Assembly (NCBI RefSeq): GCF_003056305.1
Contig: NZ_PYVX01000002.1
Span: 620,001-684,000, forward strand
DNA from: Halomonas denitrificans
GTDB lineage: Bacteria > Pseudomonadota > Gammaproteobacteria > Pseudomonadales > Halomonadaceae
Direction of reading: 5' to 3'
DNA length: 64,000 nucleotides
The notes under the pieces were generated by a model. The model made no database searches. It was not told the origin of the DNA and was given only the letters and a program-made list of their open reading frames with translations. Shown here one piece after another: positions 17,807 through 27,767 of this stretch. The translations under genes and the position numbers were made by a program. Positions within the stretch are counted from its first letter, which is position 1; every line of letters starts with the position of its first letter.

Positions 17807-18175
17807 ATGACCAGATTCAGCGCAGGCGGGCTGGTGGAGCGCCTGCGGCGACGCTCCCGGGTGCTCGGGCAGATGGGGCGCGCCCTGCGGCTCTTCCTGC
17901 CCATGATCCGCGACGTGCTGCTGCGTCGCTACCGACCGGTGCCCTGGGGCGCCTTCCTGTGGATGCTGGTGGCCCTGGCCTACCTGGTCTCGCCGCTGGA
18001 CCTGATTCCCGATGTCCTGCTGCTGCTCGGCCTGGTCGACGACGTGGTGATCGTCGGCTTGCTGCTGACCCGGGTCGATCGCCACCTGGCGGGCTATCGC
18101 GCCTGGCGGGAGGGGCGCGAGGGGGCCGGCGAGGCCCCCGGCGAAGGTCGACGCGACGACGAGCGCCTGCCCTGA
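17807..18175 (+). CDS. YkvA family protein (DUF1232)
   Basis: The 122-residue product contains the DUF1232 core: RPVPWGAFLWMLVALAYLVSP followed by LDLIPD and LLLLGLVDDVVIV, that is, two short hydrophobic helices joined by the invariant Y-x-x-S-P-x-D-x-x-P-D. Function of the family is unknown. The start at 17807 follows an excellent AAGGAGG. It is divergent from slt and is followed 45 bases later by the thioesterase pair. Confidence 0.87.
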   Translation: MTRFSAGGLVERLRRRSRVLGQMGRALRLFLPMIRDVLLRRYRPVPWGAFLWMLVALAYLVSPLDLIPDVLLLLGLVDDVVIVGLLLTRVDRHLAGYRAWREGREGAGEAPGEGRRDDERLP

Positions 18176-18220
18176 TACGATCGTTTGAATCCTTTCCGAC
18201 AGGCGCCCCACGAGGTCCGC

Positions 18221-18730
18221 ATGCCCCCCGATCACACCCCCAGCACCGCCGACTGGCGCCGCGCCCTGGCGCGCTTCGTCGCGGTCATCCCCCACACGCG
18301 CGCGCTGGGCCTCGAGGTGCTCGAGGCGACGCCGGAGGGCGTCACCCTGCGCCTGCCCTGGCACGAGGACCTCACCGGCGACGCGACTCGGGGGCTGGTG
18401 CACGGCGGCGCGCTGACCATGCTGCTCGATACCGCCTGCGGCGCGGCGGTGCTGCCGGCGCTGCCGGCGCCCGAGGTCTGCCCGACCCTCGACCTGCGCG
18501 TCGATCACTACCGGCCGGGCGTGGCCGGGCAGGCGATCATCGCCGAGGCGCGGGTGGTGCGGGTCACCGCCTCGGTGGTCTTCACCGAGGGGACCCTTTA
18601 TCAGCAGGCGGGCCCGCTGGCGCGGGGCATCGGCAACTTCGTGCGCCTGGGGCCGCGCAACACGCCGCCGGGCTTCGCCGAGGCGCTGTTCGCCGATCAG
18701 GAGAGCGATAGGGAGAGCGACCATGGGTGA
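18221..18730 (+). CDS. PaaI-type hotdog thioesterase (first of two)
   Basis: This 169-residue protein has the hotdog fold of the PaaI/YdiI family: LGLEVLEATPEGVTLRLPW, then the active-site segment GLVHGGALTMLLDTACGAAV, and TLDLRVDHYRPGVAGQ on the next strands. Such proteins hydrolyse acyl-CoA thioesters in the cytoplasm; chain and class specificity cannot be read. The ATG at 18221 is preferred over a TTG at 18185 because GAGGT lies upstream of it. Its end overlaps the next gene by eight bases, so the two are translationally coupled. Confidence 0.85.
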   Translation: MPPDHTPSTADWRRALARFVAVIPHTRALGLEVLEATPEGVTLRLPWHEDLTGDATRGLVHGGALTMLLDTACGAAVLPALPAPEVCPTLDLRVDHYRPGVAGQAIIAEARVVRVTASVVFTEGTLYQQAGPLARGIGNFVRLGPRNTPPGFAEALFADQESDRESDHG

Positions 18731-19205
18731 TGGCTTCCACGACGTCGAATGGCTGGCGCGCACCCGGGAGGCAGGGGACGTGGCGGCGTGGCTGTCGCTC
18801 ATCCCCTATGCCCGGCGCATCGGGGTCTCGGCCGAGGCGGATCCGGACGGCGAGGGGCTGCTGTTCCGCCTCGACCCCCGCGAGGAGAACGTCGGCAACG
18901 TGCTGCTGCCGGCGCTGCACGGCGGGGTGGTGGCCGCCTTCATGGAGACTGCGGCGACCCTCGACCTGATGCTGGCCGCACGGGAGCCGCGCCTGCCGCG
19001 CATCGTCGATCTCTCCATCGACTACCTGCGTACCGCCCGGGTGGTGCCGACCCTGGCCCGCTGCACCCTGCTGCGCGAGGGGCGGCGTATGGGCAACGTC
19101 CAGGTCACCGCCTGGCAGGAGCGCGAGGCGCTGCCGGTGGCCACCGCGCGGCTGCACTTCGTGCTCGGCGACCCTTCCGCGCCTCGGCGCGACGGGGGTG
19201 CTTGA
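18723..19205 (+). CDS. PaaI-type hotdog thioesterase (second of two)
   Basis: The 160-residue product is a divergent paralogue of the preceding thioesterase, with [20 protein letters not shown] as the active-site helix and [13 protein letters not shown] as the following strand. The glycine-rich H-G-G motif and the downstream E/T of the helix are both kept. Overlap with the first gene suggests a heteromeric pair or sequential action; this is inference. Its stop codon (TGA at 19203-19205) lies inside the sigma-32 -35 element of the htpG promoter. Confidence 0.83.
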   Translation: MGDGFHDVEWLARTREAGDVAAWLSLIPYARRIGVSAEADPDGEGLLFRLDPREENVGNVLLPALHGGVVAAFMETAATLDLMLAAREPRLPRIVDLSIDYLRTARVVPTLARCTLLREGRRMGNVQVTAWQEREALPVATARLHFVLGDPSAPRRDGGA

Positions 19206-19228
19206 AAAGCCGGCGAGGGGCCCCATAT
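19201..19228 (+). promoter_or_regulatory. Sigma-32 (RpoH) heat-shock promoter of htpG
   Basis: CTTGAAA at 19201-19207 and CCCCATAT at 19221-19228 are separated by 13 bases, an exact match to the sigma-32 consensus (CTTGAAA, 11-16 bases, CCCCATNT). It starts 91 bases before the htpG ATG and overlaps the stop codon of the upstream thioesterase gene. Confidence 0.88.
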
Positions 19229-19291
19229 CGACGACAGCCTACACCGGTGGCGTTGCCACCATCGTCATGTCGAAAGAGGGGTCCGAGCCAC

Positions 19292-21196
19292 ATGACCACT
19301 GCCACCCATGAAGAAACCCTCGGCTTCCAGACCGAGGTCAAGCAGCTGCTGCACCTGATGATCCACTCCCTGTACTCCAACCGGGAGATCTTCCTGCGCG
19401 AGCTGATTTCCAACGCCGCCGACGCTTGCGACAAGCTGCGCTACCAGGCGCTGGACAACGACGCGCTCTACGAGGGTGACAGCGAGCTGCGCATCGAGAT
19501 CGAGCACGACGCCGAGGCGCGTACCGTCACCGTGCGCGACAACGGCATCGGCATGAGCCGCGACGAGGTGATCGAGAACCTCGGCACCATCGCCCGCAGT
19601 GGCACCGCCGAGTTCCTCAAGCAGCTCTCCGGCGAGCAGCAGAAGGACGCCCGGCTGATCGGTCAGTTCGGCGTCGGCTTCTACTCCGGCTTCATCGTCG
19701 CCGACGAGGTGACCGTGCGCACCCGCAAGGCTGGCGCCGCCAAGGCCGAGGGCGTGGAGTGGCGCAGCAAGGGCGAGGGCGAGTTCACCGTCGCCGACGT
19801 CGAGCGCGAGACCCACGGCACCGAGATCGTGCTGCACCTCAAGGAGGATGCCGCCGAGTTCGCCGACGACTTCCGCCTGCAGAGCCTGGTGCGCAAGTAC
19901 TCCGACCACATCGAGGTGCCGGTGCGCATGCCCAAGGTCGAGACCGCCCGCGACGAGGACGGCAACGAGATCGAGGGCAGCGAGACCACCACCTGGGAGA
20001 CCGTCAACGAGGCCACCGCCCTCTGGGTGCGTCCCAAGAGCGAGCTCACCGACGACGAGTACAAGGCCTTCTACAAGCACGTGGCCCACGACTTCGCGGA
20101 CCCGCTGACCTGGAGCCACAACAAGGTCGAGGGCAAGCTCGAGTACACCAGCCTGCTCTACGTGCCGGGCCGCGCGCCCTTCGACCTCTACGAGCGCGAC
20201 GGCGCCCGCGGCGTGAAGCTCTACGTGCAGCGCGTCTTCATCATGGACGACGCCGAGCAGTTCCTGCCGCTCTACCTGCGCTTCATCAAGGGCGTGCTGG
20301 ACACCCGTGACCTGTCGCTGAACGTCTCCCGCGAGCTGCTGCAGCAGGACCCCCAGGTCGACAAGATCAAGTCGGCGCTGACCAAGCGCTCGCTCGACAT
20401 GCTCAAGAAGCTGGCCAAGGATCCCGAGGCCTACCAGACCTTCTGGAACACCTTCGGCAGCGTGCTCAAGGAGGGGCCGGCGGAGGACTTCGCCAACCGC
20501 GAGAAGATCGCCGGCCTGCTGCGCTTCTCCACCACCCATACCGACAGCGCCACCCAGGACCAGTCGCTCGCCGACGTCGTCTCGCGCATGAAGGAGGGTC
20601 AGCAGAAGATCTACTACATCGTCGCCGACGGCTTCAACGCGGCCAAGAACAGCCCGCACCTGGAGATCTTCCGCAAGAAGGGCATCGAGGTGCTGCTGCT
20701 CCACGATCGCATCGACGAGTGGCTGATGAGCCACCTCACCGAGTTCGACGGCAAGGCCTTCGTCGACGTCGCTAAGGGCGATCTCGACCTCGGTGAGATC
20801 GAGGACGAGGAGGAGAAGAAGGCCCAGGAGGAGACCGCCAAGGCCAAGGAGGAGCTGGTCAAGCGCGTCAAGGAGGCGCTGGGCGACGAGGTCCAGGAGG
20901 TCAAGGTGACCCATCGTCTCACCGACTCCCCGGCCTGTGTGGTGCTGCCCGAGCACGAGATGGGCTTCCAGATGCGTCGCATCATGGAGGCCGCCGGCCA
21001 GGCGATGCCCGAGGTCAAGCCGATCCTCGAGCTCAACCCTGAGCATGCCCTGGTGGCCCGTCTCGAGGGCGTCGAGGGCGGCGACTTCGAGGACCTGGCG
21101 CGCATCCTGCTCGACCAGGCGATCATCGCCGAGGGCGGACACCTCGACGATCCTGCCGCTTACGTCAAGCGCCTCAACGCCCTGTTGAGCGCCTGA
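19292..21196 (+). CDS. htpG: Molecular chaperone HtpG (Hsp90 family)
   Basis: The 634-residue protein is a bacterial Hsp90: an N-terminal GHKL ATPase domain with [23 protein letters not shown] and GQFGVGFYS, then the middle domain ([35 protein letters not shown]), and a C-terminal dimerisation domain. It refolds client proteins with DnaK in the cytoplasm. The acidic/lysine-rich linker [19 protein letters not shown] marks the junction to the C-terminal domain. Length matches the family (about 625-640). The start at 19292 agrees with the family N-terminus ([20 protein letters not shown]). Heat regulation follows from the upstream sigma-32 promoter. Confidence 0.97.
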   Translation: MTTATHEETLGFQTEVKQLLHLMIHSLYSNREIFLRELISNAADACDKLRYQALDNDALYEGDSELRIEIEHDAEARTVTVRDNGIGMSRDEVIENLGTIARSGTAEFLKQLSGEQQKDARLIGQFGVGFYSGFIVADEVTVRTRKAGAAKAEGVEWRSKGEGEFTVADVERETHGTEIVLHLKEDAAEFADDFRLQSLVRKYSDHIEVPVRMPKVETARDEDGNEIEGSETTTWETVNEATALWVRPKSELTDDEYKAFYKHVAHDFADPLTWSHNKVEGKLEYTSLLYVPGRAPFDLYERDGARGVKLYVQRVFIMDDAEQFLPLYLRFIKGVLDTRDLSLNVSRELLQQDPQVDKIKSALTKRSLDMLKKLAKDPEAYQTFWNTFGSVLKEGPAEDFANREKIAGLLRFSTTHTDSATQDQSLADVVSRMKEGQQKIYYIVADGFNAAKNSPHLEIFRKKGIEVLLLHDRIDEWLMSHLTEFDGKAFVDVAKGDLDLGEIEDEEEKKAQEETAKAKEELVKRVKEALGDEVQEVKVTHRLTDSPACVVLPEHEMGFQMRRIMEAAGQAMPEVKPILELNPEHALVARLEGVEGGDFEDLARILLDQAIIAEGGHLDDPAAYVKRLNALLSA

Positions 21197-21210
21197 TCGC
21201 CAGCCTGACA

Positions 21211-21232
21211 GCGACATCGCCCGCGATGTCGC
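21211..21232. repeat. Inverted repeat just after htpG
   Basis: GCGACATCGC and GCGATGTCGC flank a CC centre, a nearly uninterrupted palindrome 15 bases after the htpG stop and 10 bases before its terminator. A role in mRNA 3'-end protection is possible. Confidence 0.5.
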
Positions 21233-21241
21233 CATCCCAAG

Positions 21242-21266
21242 AGGCCGCCTTCGGGCGGCCTTTTTC
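21242..21266 (+). terminator. Rho-independent terminator of htpG
   Basis: AGGCCGCC (21242-21249) pairs with GGCGGCCT (21254-21261) around a TTCG tetraloop and is followed by a run of five T. This is a standard intrinsic terminator. Confidence 0.92.
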
Positions 21267-21382
21267 GTGGGTGTCTTCCCGCCGGTTGCCGTTGGCGTCA
21301 AGGGGCCTTTTGGCTCGACCGGGACGCTTTTTTTCGTCGGAAAGCCGCTATCCTGTCTCCCTCCGCGACCCTCGGTTGGCTG

Positions 21383-21411
21383 TTGTGCATCGCGGCATGC
21401 TCAGGTATGAA
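21383..21411 (+). promoter_or_regulatory. Possible promoter of pntAB
   Basis: TTGTGC (21383-21388) and TATGAA (21406-21411) are 17 bases apart and 50 bases before the pntA start codon. Both hexamers are partial matches, so this is only a candidate. Confidence 0.3.
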
Positions 21412-21460
21412 TATCTGGTCTGACCCATGCAAGATTCCAATAACTAGCGGGAGATCCAAC

Positions 21461-23032
21461 GTGAAGATTGGTGCACCCAAGGAGCTCGCCAAGGGTGAGG
21501 CGCGTGTCGCGCTGACCCCCGACAGCGCGAAGTTCATCCAGAAACTCGGACACGACTGCCTCATCGAGAGCGGGGCCGGCGCGGCTGCCGGCTTCGACGA
21601 CGCCGCCTACCGCGATGCCGGCGTCACCGTGGTCGACGGCGCCGAGGCGCTGTGGACCGAGGCCGAAGTGGTGATCAAGGTCCGCGAGCCCCTCGAGGAG
21701 GAGGCCGAGCGCCTGCGCGAGGGCCAGACCCTGATCAGCTTCTTCTGGCCGGCCCAGAACGAGGCGATGCTCGAGGCGTGCCGCGCCAAGGGCGCCACCG
21801 TGGTGGCGATGGACATGGTGCCGCGTATCTCGCGGGCCCAGAAGATGGACGCGCTGTCGTCGATGGCCAACATCGCCGGCTACCGCGCGGTGATCGAGGC
21901 CGGCAACCACTTCGGGCGTTTCTTCACCGGCCAGGTGACCGCCGCCGGCAAGGTGCCCCCGGCCAAGGTGCTGGTGATCGGCGCCGGCGTGGCGGGCCTC
22001 GCCGCCATCGGCACGGCCACCAGCCTCGGCGCGGTGGTGCGCGCCTTCGACGTGCGGCCCGAGGTCGCCGAGCAGATCGAATCGATGGGCGCCGAGTTTC
22101 TGTTCCTCGACTTCGAGGACAGCCAGGACGGCTCGGAGAGCGGCGGCTACGCGGCCCCCTCCAGCCCCGAATTCCGCGAGAAGCAGCTCGAATGCTTCCG
22201 CGAGCAGGCGCCGGACGTCGACATCGTCATCACCACGGCACTGATCCCCGGCAAACCGGCGCCCAAGCTGTGGCTCGAGGACATGGTCGCGGCCATGAAG
22301 CCCGGCTCGGTGATCATCGACCTGGCGGCCGAGAAGGGCGGCAACTGCGACCTGACCCGGGCGGACGAGAAGGTGGTCTCCGACAACGGGGTGATCGTGG
22401 TCGGCTACACCGACTTCCCCTCGCGCATGGCGACCCAGTCCTCGCTGCTCTACGCCACCAACGTGCGCCACATGCTGACCGATCTGACCCCCGAGAAGGA
22501 GGGCGTGATCGAGCACAACATGGAGGACGACGTCATCCGTGGCGCCACGGTGACCCATCAGGGCGAGGTCACCTTCCCGCCGCCGCCGCCCAAGGTGAAG
22601 GCGATCGGCGCCGCGAAGCCCAAGCCCAAGGAGAAGGAGCCGACGCCGGAGGAGAAGAAGGCCGCCGAACACGCCGCCTTCAAGGCGCAGACCAAGCGCC
22701 AGGTGACTCTGCTGGCGGTGGGCGGCGCGCTGATGCTGCTGCTCGGCCAGGTGGCCCCGCCCTCCTTCATGCAGCATTTCATCGTCTTCGTGCTGGCCTG
22801 CTTCGTCGGGTTCCAGGTGATCTGGGGCGTCAGCCACTCGCTGCACACGCCGCTGATGGCGGTGACCAATGCCATCTCCGGCATCATCATCCTGGGCGCG
22901 GTCCTGCAGATCGGCTCGGGCAGCGTCGTGGTCGGCGTCTTGGCGGCGATCTCGGTACTGATCGCATCCATCAATATCGTGGGTGGCTTCCTGGTGACAC
23001 GCCGGATGCTGGCCATGTTCCAGAAATCCTGA
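21461..23032 (+). CDS. pntA: NAD(P) transhydrogenase alpha subunit
   Basis: The 523-residue subunit joins the NAD(H)-binding domain I (residues about 1-380, starting [20 protein letters not shown], with [26 protein letters not shown] as the Rossmann motif) to a C-terminal membrane part of about four helices after a K/P/E-rich linker (about 385-405). This is the E. coli PntA layout, with the alpha1 and alpha2 parts in one chain. With PntB it couples proton re-entry to hydride transfer from NADH to NADP+ in the inner membrane. A GTG start at 21461 is chosen from the family N-terminus and GGGAG eight bases upstream. Confidence 0.95.
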   Translation: MKIGAPKELAKGEARVALTPDSAKFIQKLGHDCLIESGAGAAAGFDDAAYRDAGVTVVDGAEALWTEAEVVIKVREPLEEEAERLREGQTLISFFWPAQNEAMLEACRAKGATVVAMDMVPRISRAQKMDALSSMANIAGYRAVIEAGNHFGRFFTGQVTAAGKVPPAKVLVIGAGVAGLAAIGTATSLGAVVRAFDVRPEVAEQIESMGAEFLFLDFEDSQDGSESGGYAAPSSPEFREKQLECFREQAPDVDIVITTALIPGKPAPKLWLEDMVAAMKPGSVIIDLAAEKGGNCDLTRADEKVVSDNGVIVVGYTDFPSRMATQSSLLYATNVRHMLTDLTPEKEGVIEHNMEDDVIRGATVTHQGEVTFPPPPPKVKAIGAAKPKPKEKEPTPEEKKAAEHAAFKAQTKRQVTLLAVGGALMLLLGQVAPPSFMQHFIVFVLACFVGFQVIWGVSHSLHTPLMAVTNAISGIIILGAVLQIGSGSVVVGVLAAISVLIASINIVGGFLVTRRMLAMFQKS

Positions 23033-23048
23033 GCGGCGGAGAGACGAC

Positions 23049-24491
23049 ATGTTGGGTCAAGGATTCGTTTCTGCCGCGGCAATCGCGGCAAGTGTATTGT
23101 TCATCCTCTCGCTGGGGGGGCTGAGTAACCAGGAGAAGGCCAAGCGCGCCGTCTGGTACGGCATCGTCGGCATGGCCGTGGCGGTCTTCTTCACCGCCTT
23201 CGGGCCGGGCATCGGCGGCTACTGGTGGATGATCCCGATGATGGCCATCGGGGCGGGCATCGGGGTCTACGTGGCCGGCAAGGTCGACATGACCGAGATG
23301 CCGCAGCTGGTGGCGGCGCTGCACAGCTTCGTCGGCCTGGCCGCGGTGTTCGTGGCCTGGAACGCCGACCTGGAGCGGCGCCGGGTGATGGCGGCCCGCG
23401 CCGTCGAGGCCACGTCCCAGGAGTTCTCGGCGTTCGCCGCCCTGGTGGCCGAGAAGACCCCGGCCGAGCTGACCTTCCTGCAGGTCGAGGTGGTGCTGGG
23501 CATCTTCATCGGCGCGGTGACCTTCACCGGGTCGGTGATCGCCTTCGGCAAGCTCGCCGGCAAGGTCGACGGCAAGCCCAAGCAGCTGCCCGGCGGGCAC
23601 CTGCTCAATGCTGGTGCCGCGGCGCTCTCCCTGCTGCTGGCCATCCTCTACCTCAACGGCGCCGGCTTCTGGACCCTGCTGGTGCTGGCGGCCCTGGCGT
23701 TCTTCATCGGCTACCACCTGATCATGGGCATCGGCGGCGCCGACATGCCGGTGGTGGTGTCGATGCTCAACAGCTACTCCGGCTGGGCCGCGGCGGCCAT
23801 CGGCTTCACGCTCTCCAACGATCTGCTGATCGTCACCGGCGCCCTGGTGGGCTCCTCGGGCGCGATCCTGTCTTACATCATGTGCAAGGCGATGAACCGC
23901 AACTTCGTCAACGTGATCCTGGGCGGCTTCGGTGGCACCCAGGGCCCGGCGGCGGAGATCGAGGGCGAGCAGGTGGCCATCGATGCCGGCGGCGTCTCCA
24001 GCGCGCTGAACGATGCCGACAGCGTGATCATCGTGCCGGGCTACGGCATGGCGGTGGCCCAGGCGCAGAACGCGGTCAGCGAGCTGACCCGCAAGCTGCG
24101 GGCCGCCGGCAAGGAAGTGCGCTTCGGCATCCACCCGGTCGCCGGCCGCCTGCCGGGTCACATGAACGTGCTGCTGGCCGAGGCCAAGGTGCCCTACGAC
24201 ATCGTGCTGGAGATGGACGAGATCAACGATGACTTCGCCTCCACCGACGTGGTGATCGTCATCGGCTCCAACGACATCGTCAATCCCGCGGCCCAGGAGG
24301 ATCCCAACAGCCCGATCGCCGGCATGCCGGTGCTCAAGGTGTGGGAGGCCAAGCAGGTGTTCGTCTGCAAGCGTGGCCAGGGGACCGGCTACTCCGGCAT
24401 CGAGAACCCGCTGTTCTTCAAGGAGAACACCCGGATGTTCTATGGCGATGCCAGATCGAGCATCGACTCGCTGCTGCACCTGATCGACTGA
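23049..24491 (+). CDS. pntB: NAD(P) transhydrogenase beta subunit
   Basis: The 480-residue subunit has about nine membrane helices (residues about 1-260) forming part of the proton channel and a C-terminal NADP(H)-binding domain III with [43 protein letters not shown] and [15 protein letters not shown], all family signatures. Length equals the usual 460-480. It follows pntA by 16 bases and completes the heteromeric transhydrogenase. Confidence 0.97.
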   Translation: MLGQGFVSAAAIAASVLFILSLGGLSNQEKAKRAVWYGIVGMAVAVFFTAFGPGIGGYWWMIPMMAIGAGIGVYVAGKVDMTEMPQLVAALHSFVGLAAVFVAWNADLERRRVMAARAVEATSQEFSAFAALVAEKTPAELTFLQVEVVLGIFIGAVTFTGSVIAFGKLAGKVDGKPKQLPGGHLLNAGAAALSLLLAILYLNGAGFWTLLVLAALAFFIGYHLIMGIGGADMPVVVSMLNSYSGWAAAAIGFTLSNDLLIVTGALVGSSGAILSYIMCKAMNRNFVNVILGGFGGTQGPAAEIEGEQVAIDAGGVSSALNDADSVIIVPGYGMAVAQAQNAVSELTRKLRAAGKEVRFGIHPVAGRLPGHMNVLLAEAKVPYDIVLEMDEINDDFASTDVVIVIGSNDIVNPAAQEDPNSPIAGMPVLKVWEAKQVFVCKRGQGTGYSGIENPLFFKENTRMFYGDARSSIDSLLHLID

Positions 24492-24500
24492 CCCCGCCCG

Positions 24501-24523
24501 CCCGAGCCGCTTGGCGGCTCGGG
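24501..24523. terminator. First hairpin after pntB
   Basis: CCCGAGCCGC (24501-24510) pairs with GCGGCTCGGG (24514-24523) around TTG. No T-tract follows, so it is likely a backup or stabilising hairpin preceding the true terminator at 24570. Confidence 0.6.
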
Positions 24524-24569
24524 TGCGGCTTTCCCTCTAGCGGCCCGTCGCGTCGACGGGCCCCTCCAG

Positions 24570-24593
24570 ACGCCCCTTTACGGGGCGTTTTTT
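24570..24593 (+). terminator. Rho-independent terminator of pntAB
   Basis: ACGCCCC (24570-24576) pairs with GGGGCGT (24582-24588) and is followed by TTTTT. It closes the pntAB operon just before gpsA. Confidence 0.88.
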
Positions 24594-24632
24594 CGTTACA
24601 ATCCCCTCTCCATTCAGTTTCCCGGGGCGATC

Positions 24633-25697
24633 ATGTCAGACCAACCCATGCGCGTGGCGGTGCTCGGCGGCGGCAGCTTCGGCACCGCGCTTGCGAGCAT
24701 CGCCGCCGACAACGGGGCCGAGGTGCGCCAGTGGCTGCGCGACCCCGAGCTGGCGGCGCAGATCAACCGCGAGCACCGCAACGGCCGCTACCTGCCCGAC
24801 TATGCCATCAATCCCGCGGTGGTGGCCTCCACCGCCATGGACGAGGTGCTGAAGGGCGCCGGCCTGGTGCTGGTGTCGATTCCCTCCAAGGCCTTTCGCG
24901 AGGTGGTGCGCCAGGCGCGCCCCTGGCTCGATGCGGACCAGATACTCGTCAGCACCACCAAGGGCATCCAGGAGGAGGGCTTCAAGCTGATGAGCGAGAT
25001 CCTCGAGGAGGAGACCGGCTTTCCCCACATCGGGGTGATCTCGGGGCCGAACCTCGCCTCGGAGATCGCCCAGAAGCAGCTCACCGCCACGGTGATCGCC
25101 AGCGACGACGCCGAGACCCGCACCCGGGTGCAGACGGCACTGGGCTGCGAGTATTTCCGGGTCTACGCCAGCAACGACCGTTTCGGCGTGGAGCTGGGCG
25201 GCGCGTTGAAGAACATCTACGCCATCGCCGCCGGCATGGCAGCGGCGCTGGGCATGGGCGAGAACACCCGCAGCATGCTGATGACCCGGGCGCTGGCCGA
25301 GATGAGTCGCTTCGCGGTGAACCAGGGCGCCAACCCCATGACCTTCCTGGGGCTCGCCGGCGTTGGCGACCTGATCGTCACCTGCTCCTCGGCGCTCTCG
25401 CGCAACTATCGCGTCGGCCAGGCCCTGGGCGAGGGGCGCACCCTCGAGGAGGCCGTCGATGCCCTGGGCCAGGTGGCCGAAGGGGTCAACACCGTGCGCC
25501 TGGTGCGCGACAAGGCCCGCGAGGACGGCGTCTACATGCCGCTCGCCGAGGGGCTCTACCAGGTGCTCTTCGCGGGCGTGCCGGCCCGGGAGATGGCGCG
25601 GCTGCTGATGCAGGGCGAGCAGAGCAGTGACGTGGAGTTCGTGCTGCCGCGCGCCGACGTCCGCCAGGATCGCCGCGACGGCGGGGGCGCGGCATGA
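24633..25697 (+). CDS. gpsA: Glycerol-3-phosphate dehydrogenase [NAD(P)+]
   Basis: The 354-residue enzyme reduces dihydroxyacetone phosphate to sn-glycerol 3-phosphate for phospholipid synthesis in the cytoplasm. The N-terminal dinucleotide motif [16 protein letters not shown], the [10 protein letters not shown] segment and the catalytic lysine region [25 protein letters not shown] are present. Length is slightly above the usual 330-340 because of a short C-terminal tail. Its last bases overlap sixA by four (ATGA). Confidence 0.96.
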   Translation: MSDQPMRVAVLGGGSFGTALASIAADNGAEVRQWLRDPELAAQINREHRNGRYLPDYAINPAVVASTAMDEVLKGAGLVLVSIPSKAFREVVRQARPWLDADQILVSTTKGIQEEGFKLMSEILEEETGFPHIGVISGPNLASEIAQKQLTATVIASDDAETRTRVQTALGCEYFRVYASNDRFGVELGGALKNIYAIAAGMAAALGMGENTRSMLMTRALAEMSRFAVNQGANPMTFLGLAGVGDLIVTCSSALSRNYRVGQALGEGRTLEEAVDALGQVAEGVNTVRLVRDKAREDGVYMPLAEGLYQVLFAGVPAREMARLLMQGEQSSDVEFVLPRADVRQDRRDGGGAA

Positions 25698-26197
25698 CCG
25701 GCGCCGAACGCCTGCTGATCATGCGCCACGGCGAGGCCGCGGCCGGCGCGCCGGACGCCGAGCGCGCGCTCACTCCGCGCGGCGAGCAGGAGGCCGAGCG
25801 GATGGGCCGCTGGCTCGCCGCGCGCCCCGATCTCGAAGCGGCGCGCCTGCGCCTGGTGGCGAGCCCCTACCGGCGCGCCCGGCAGACCGCGGCACGAATC
25901 GCCGCGCCGTTGGGCCTCGAGGTCGAGACCCTGGCGCTGATCACCCCCGACGACCCGCCCGGCGCGGTGATCGACTGGCTGCTCGACGAGCCCGACGACC
26001 GCCCGCTGCTGCTGGTCAGCCATATGCCGCTGGTCGCCGCCCTCACCGGGCTGCTGGTGGAGGGCCGCCCCGAGCGCGGCCCCGGCTTCCCCACGGCCGC
26101 CGTGGCCGAACTCACGGCCGAGGTGCGCGCCGCCGGCTGCGCCCGCCTGGCACGATTCACCACGCCCGCCGACATCAATGACCAGGAGGTCCCGTGA
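25694..26197 (+). CDS. sixA: Phosphohistidine phosphatase SixA
   Basis: This 167-residue histidine-phosphatase has the RHG signature at residues 11-13 (LLIMRHGEA, nucleophile H12) and the second-half histidine in [12 protein letters not shown]. SixA-type enzymes dephosphorylate phosphohistidine on signalling and PTS proteins. The order gpsA-sixA with a four-base overlap is frequent in gammaproteobacteria. The next gene overlaps its stop by four bases. Confidence 0.9.
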   Translation: MTGAERLLIMRHGEAAAGAPDAERALTPRGEQEAERMGRWLAARPDLEAARLRLVASPYRRARQTAARIAAPLGLEVETLALITPDDPPGAVIDWLLDEPDDRPLLLVSHMPLVAALTGLLVEGRPERGPGFPTAAVAELTAEVRAAGCARLARFTTPADINDQEVP

Positions 26198-26514
26198 GCT
26201 ATATCGTCACGAACCGCATCCATGTGAACCCGGGCTTCGAGGAGGCCTTCGAGACGCGCTTTCGCGCCCGGGCCGTGGAGATCGACAGCCAGCCGGGGTT
26301 CAAGGCAATGCGGGTGCTGCGCCCCCAGGGCAACCAGGCGCCCTACGTGGTGGAGACGGAGTGGGAGAGCCAGGCGGCCTTCCGCGCTTGGGTCGGCAGC
26401 GACGACTTCAAGCGCGCTCACGCCAACCCCTTGCCGGCCGAGGCCACCGCCGAGGGCGGCGGCATCGAGCAGTTCGAGGTGGTCGAGGGCACCGTCGCCG
26501 GGGCGTTTCGCTAG
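26194..26514 (+). CDS. Antibiotic biosynthesis monooxygenase (ABM) family protein
   Basis: The 106-residue product has the dimeric alpha-beta barrel ABM fold seen in heme-degrading and quinone-oxidising monooxygenases: TNRIHVNPGFEEAFETRFR, GFKAMRVLRP and the F-R-A-W-V-x-S-x-x-F-K-x-A-H motif. The IsdG/HmoB group is the closest reading, but haem binding cannot be confirmed from sequence. A GTG start overlaps the sixA stop (GTGA), so the three genes gpsA-sixA-this form one operon. Confidence 0.8.
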   Translation: MSYIVTNRIHVNPGFEEAFETRFRARAVEIDSQPGFKAMRVLRPQGNQAPYVVETEWESQAAFRAWVGSDDFKRAHANPLPAEATAEGGGIEQFEVVEGTVAGAFR

Positions 26515-26571
26515 TCCACGTCTCGTCGGCAACCTACCGACTGGTCCGGTGAAGTGTGGCGCCGTGCTGCT

Positions 26572-27534
26572 CTAGATCAGCCCCGTGGCCCGCAACACGA
26601 AGACACCCAGCGTCACCGTGATGCTGGCCATCAGTGTGGTCATGGCGATGATGTTGGCGGTTACCGTCTCGTCGTTGCCCATGGCCTTGGCCATGACGAA
26701 GGCCGCCGCCGCGGTGGGACTGGCGAAGAACAGGAACATCACCCCCAGCGTCGGGCCCGAGAAGCCAGCCGCCACGGCCAGTAGCGTCGCCGAGGCGGGC
26801 ACGACCACCATCTTGGCCAGGCTGGCGCTCAGGGTGGTGCGATAGCCCTTCTTCAAGGCGCGCGTGGAGAGGGTGGCGCCGATGCAGATCAGCGCGAGGG
26901 GCAGGGTGAGCGAGGCAAAGTAGTCGCCGGTGGTGGTGAGCCAGCCGGGCAGCGGTATTTCAAACGCGGCGAAGGGTGTCGCCGCGAGGACGGCCAGGAT
27001 CAAGGGGTTGGTCAGGATATGATGGAGGATGCTGCCCCAGTCGACTCCCTTGGAGGTGTCGTCCTCCCGGGGCTGGTAGGTCGCCAGTGCGATCACCGAC
27101 AGCACGTTATAGCTCAGGATCACCACGCCGAGCAGCAGGCCACCCAACGATAGCCCCTCGTCGCCGTACATGCCGGCGGCCAAGGCCAGGCCCACGATGC
27201 CGCAGTTGCCGCGAAACGCGCCCTGGACATAGACGCCGCGCAACGGGCGTCGTACCCGCAGCATGGCCCACCCCCAGGAGGCGGCGAAGGTCGTCAGGGT
27301 CGCCAAGGCGAAGAAGCTCAGCATCCAAGGGTCGAGGGTTGCCTCCAGGTCGGCCTCGGCCAGGCCAAAGAACAGCATCGCCGGCAGGGTGCCGCGAAAG
27401 ACCAGTTTGGACGCTGTGTTGACGAAGGCCTGGTCGATCCAGTGCAGGCGTTTCAGGCCGACACCGATGAAGACCATGACGAATACCGGCAGTGTGACAT
27501 TCAGCGTCGAGAGAAAGATATCGGTCAATGACAT
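26572..27534 (-). CDS. AEC family (auxin efflux carrier-like) transporter
   Basis: The 320-residue inner-membrane protein has ten predicted helices and starts with LNVTLPVFVMVFIGVGLKRL, typical of the AEC/BART group; the central GAFRGNCGIVGLALA segment carries the family's N-x-G motif. Members move carboxylates such as malate, malonate or auxin-like acids. The gene is divergent from the aldarate island and its promoter region faces the operator and palindromes described below, which suggests, but does not prove, a carboxylate-related role in the same regulon. Confidence 0.85.
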   Translation of the reverse strand: MSLTDIFLSTLNVTLPVFVMVFIGVGLKRLHWIDQAFVNTASKLVFRGTLPAMLFFGLAEADLEATLDPWMLSFFALATLTTFAASWGWAMLRVRRPLRGVYVQGAFRGNCGIVGLALAAGMYGDEGLSLGGLLLGVVILSYNVLSVIALATYQPREDDTSKGVDWGSILHHILTNPLILAVLAATPFAAFEIPLPGWLTTTGDYFASLTLPLALICIGATLSTRALKKGYRTTLSASLAKMVVVPASATLLAVAAGFSGPTLGVMFLFFASPTAAAAFVMAKAMGNDETVTANIIAMTTLMASITVTLGVFVLRATGLI

Positions 27535-27687
27535 GGATGCGCTCTGCGGAGATTATGAGGTGAGGCAGGGAAGGCGCCCCATGGTACATGTCTGAAAAAA
27601 GATGCCTCTTCAATCAATTATCGGCATCCCAGTGCCTGATGTTCGTGGTTCAGGTGTGCAATCGGCCTGACCAGGCCAAGCCGTTTT

Positions 27688-27699
27688 AGACTTTAGTCT
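27688..27699. promoter_or_regulatory. Palindrome AGACTTTAGTCT, upstream box 1
   Basis: A perfect 12-base palindrome 63 bases upstream (start to start) of the operator at 27751. A very similar box, AGACCTTGGTCT, lies 65 bases upstream of the second operator. It could be the recognition site of an activator, for example of LysR type; no such gene is in the window. Confidence 0.5.
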
Positions 27700-27750
27700 C
27701 ACCCGCGACACTCATGTAGCAGGCTACCAGATTGCAGATGGGACTGCTAT

Positions 27751-27767
27751 TTGTATGATGTATGACT
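27751..27767. promoter_or_regulatory. Operator site 1 of the aldarate island
   Basis: TTGTATGATGTATGAC is identical to the sequence at 29113-29128 and shares the 9-mer GATGTATGA with 38161-38169. It contains GT-ATG-AC, which fits the GT-N3-AC core bound by FadR-subfamily GntR regulators. The island's own regulator gene at 38332 is the obvious candidate binder. Confidence 0.62.

Noticed and set aside
17648..18802. Upstream continuation of the slt frame by about 385 codons
   Set aside because: It runs antisense through the DUF1232 and thioesterase genes, has no domain, and slt has a good signal peptide and ribosome-binding site at 17647.
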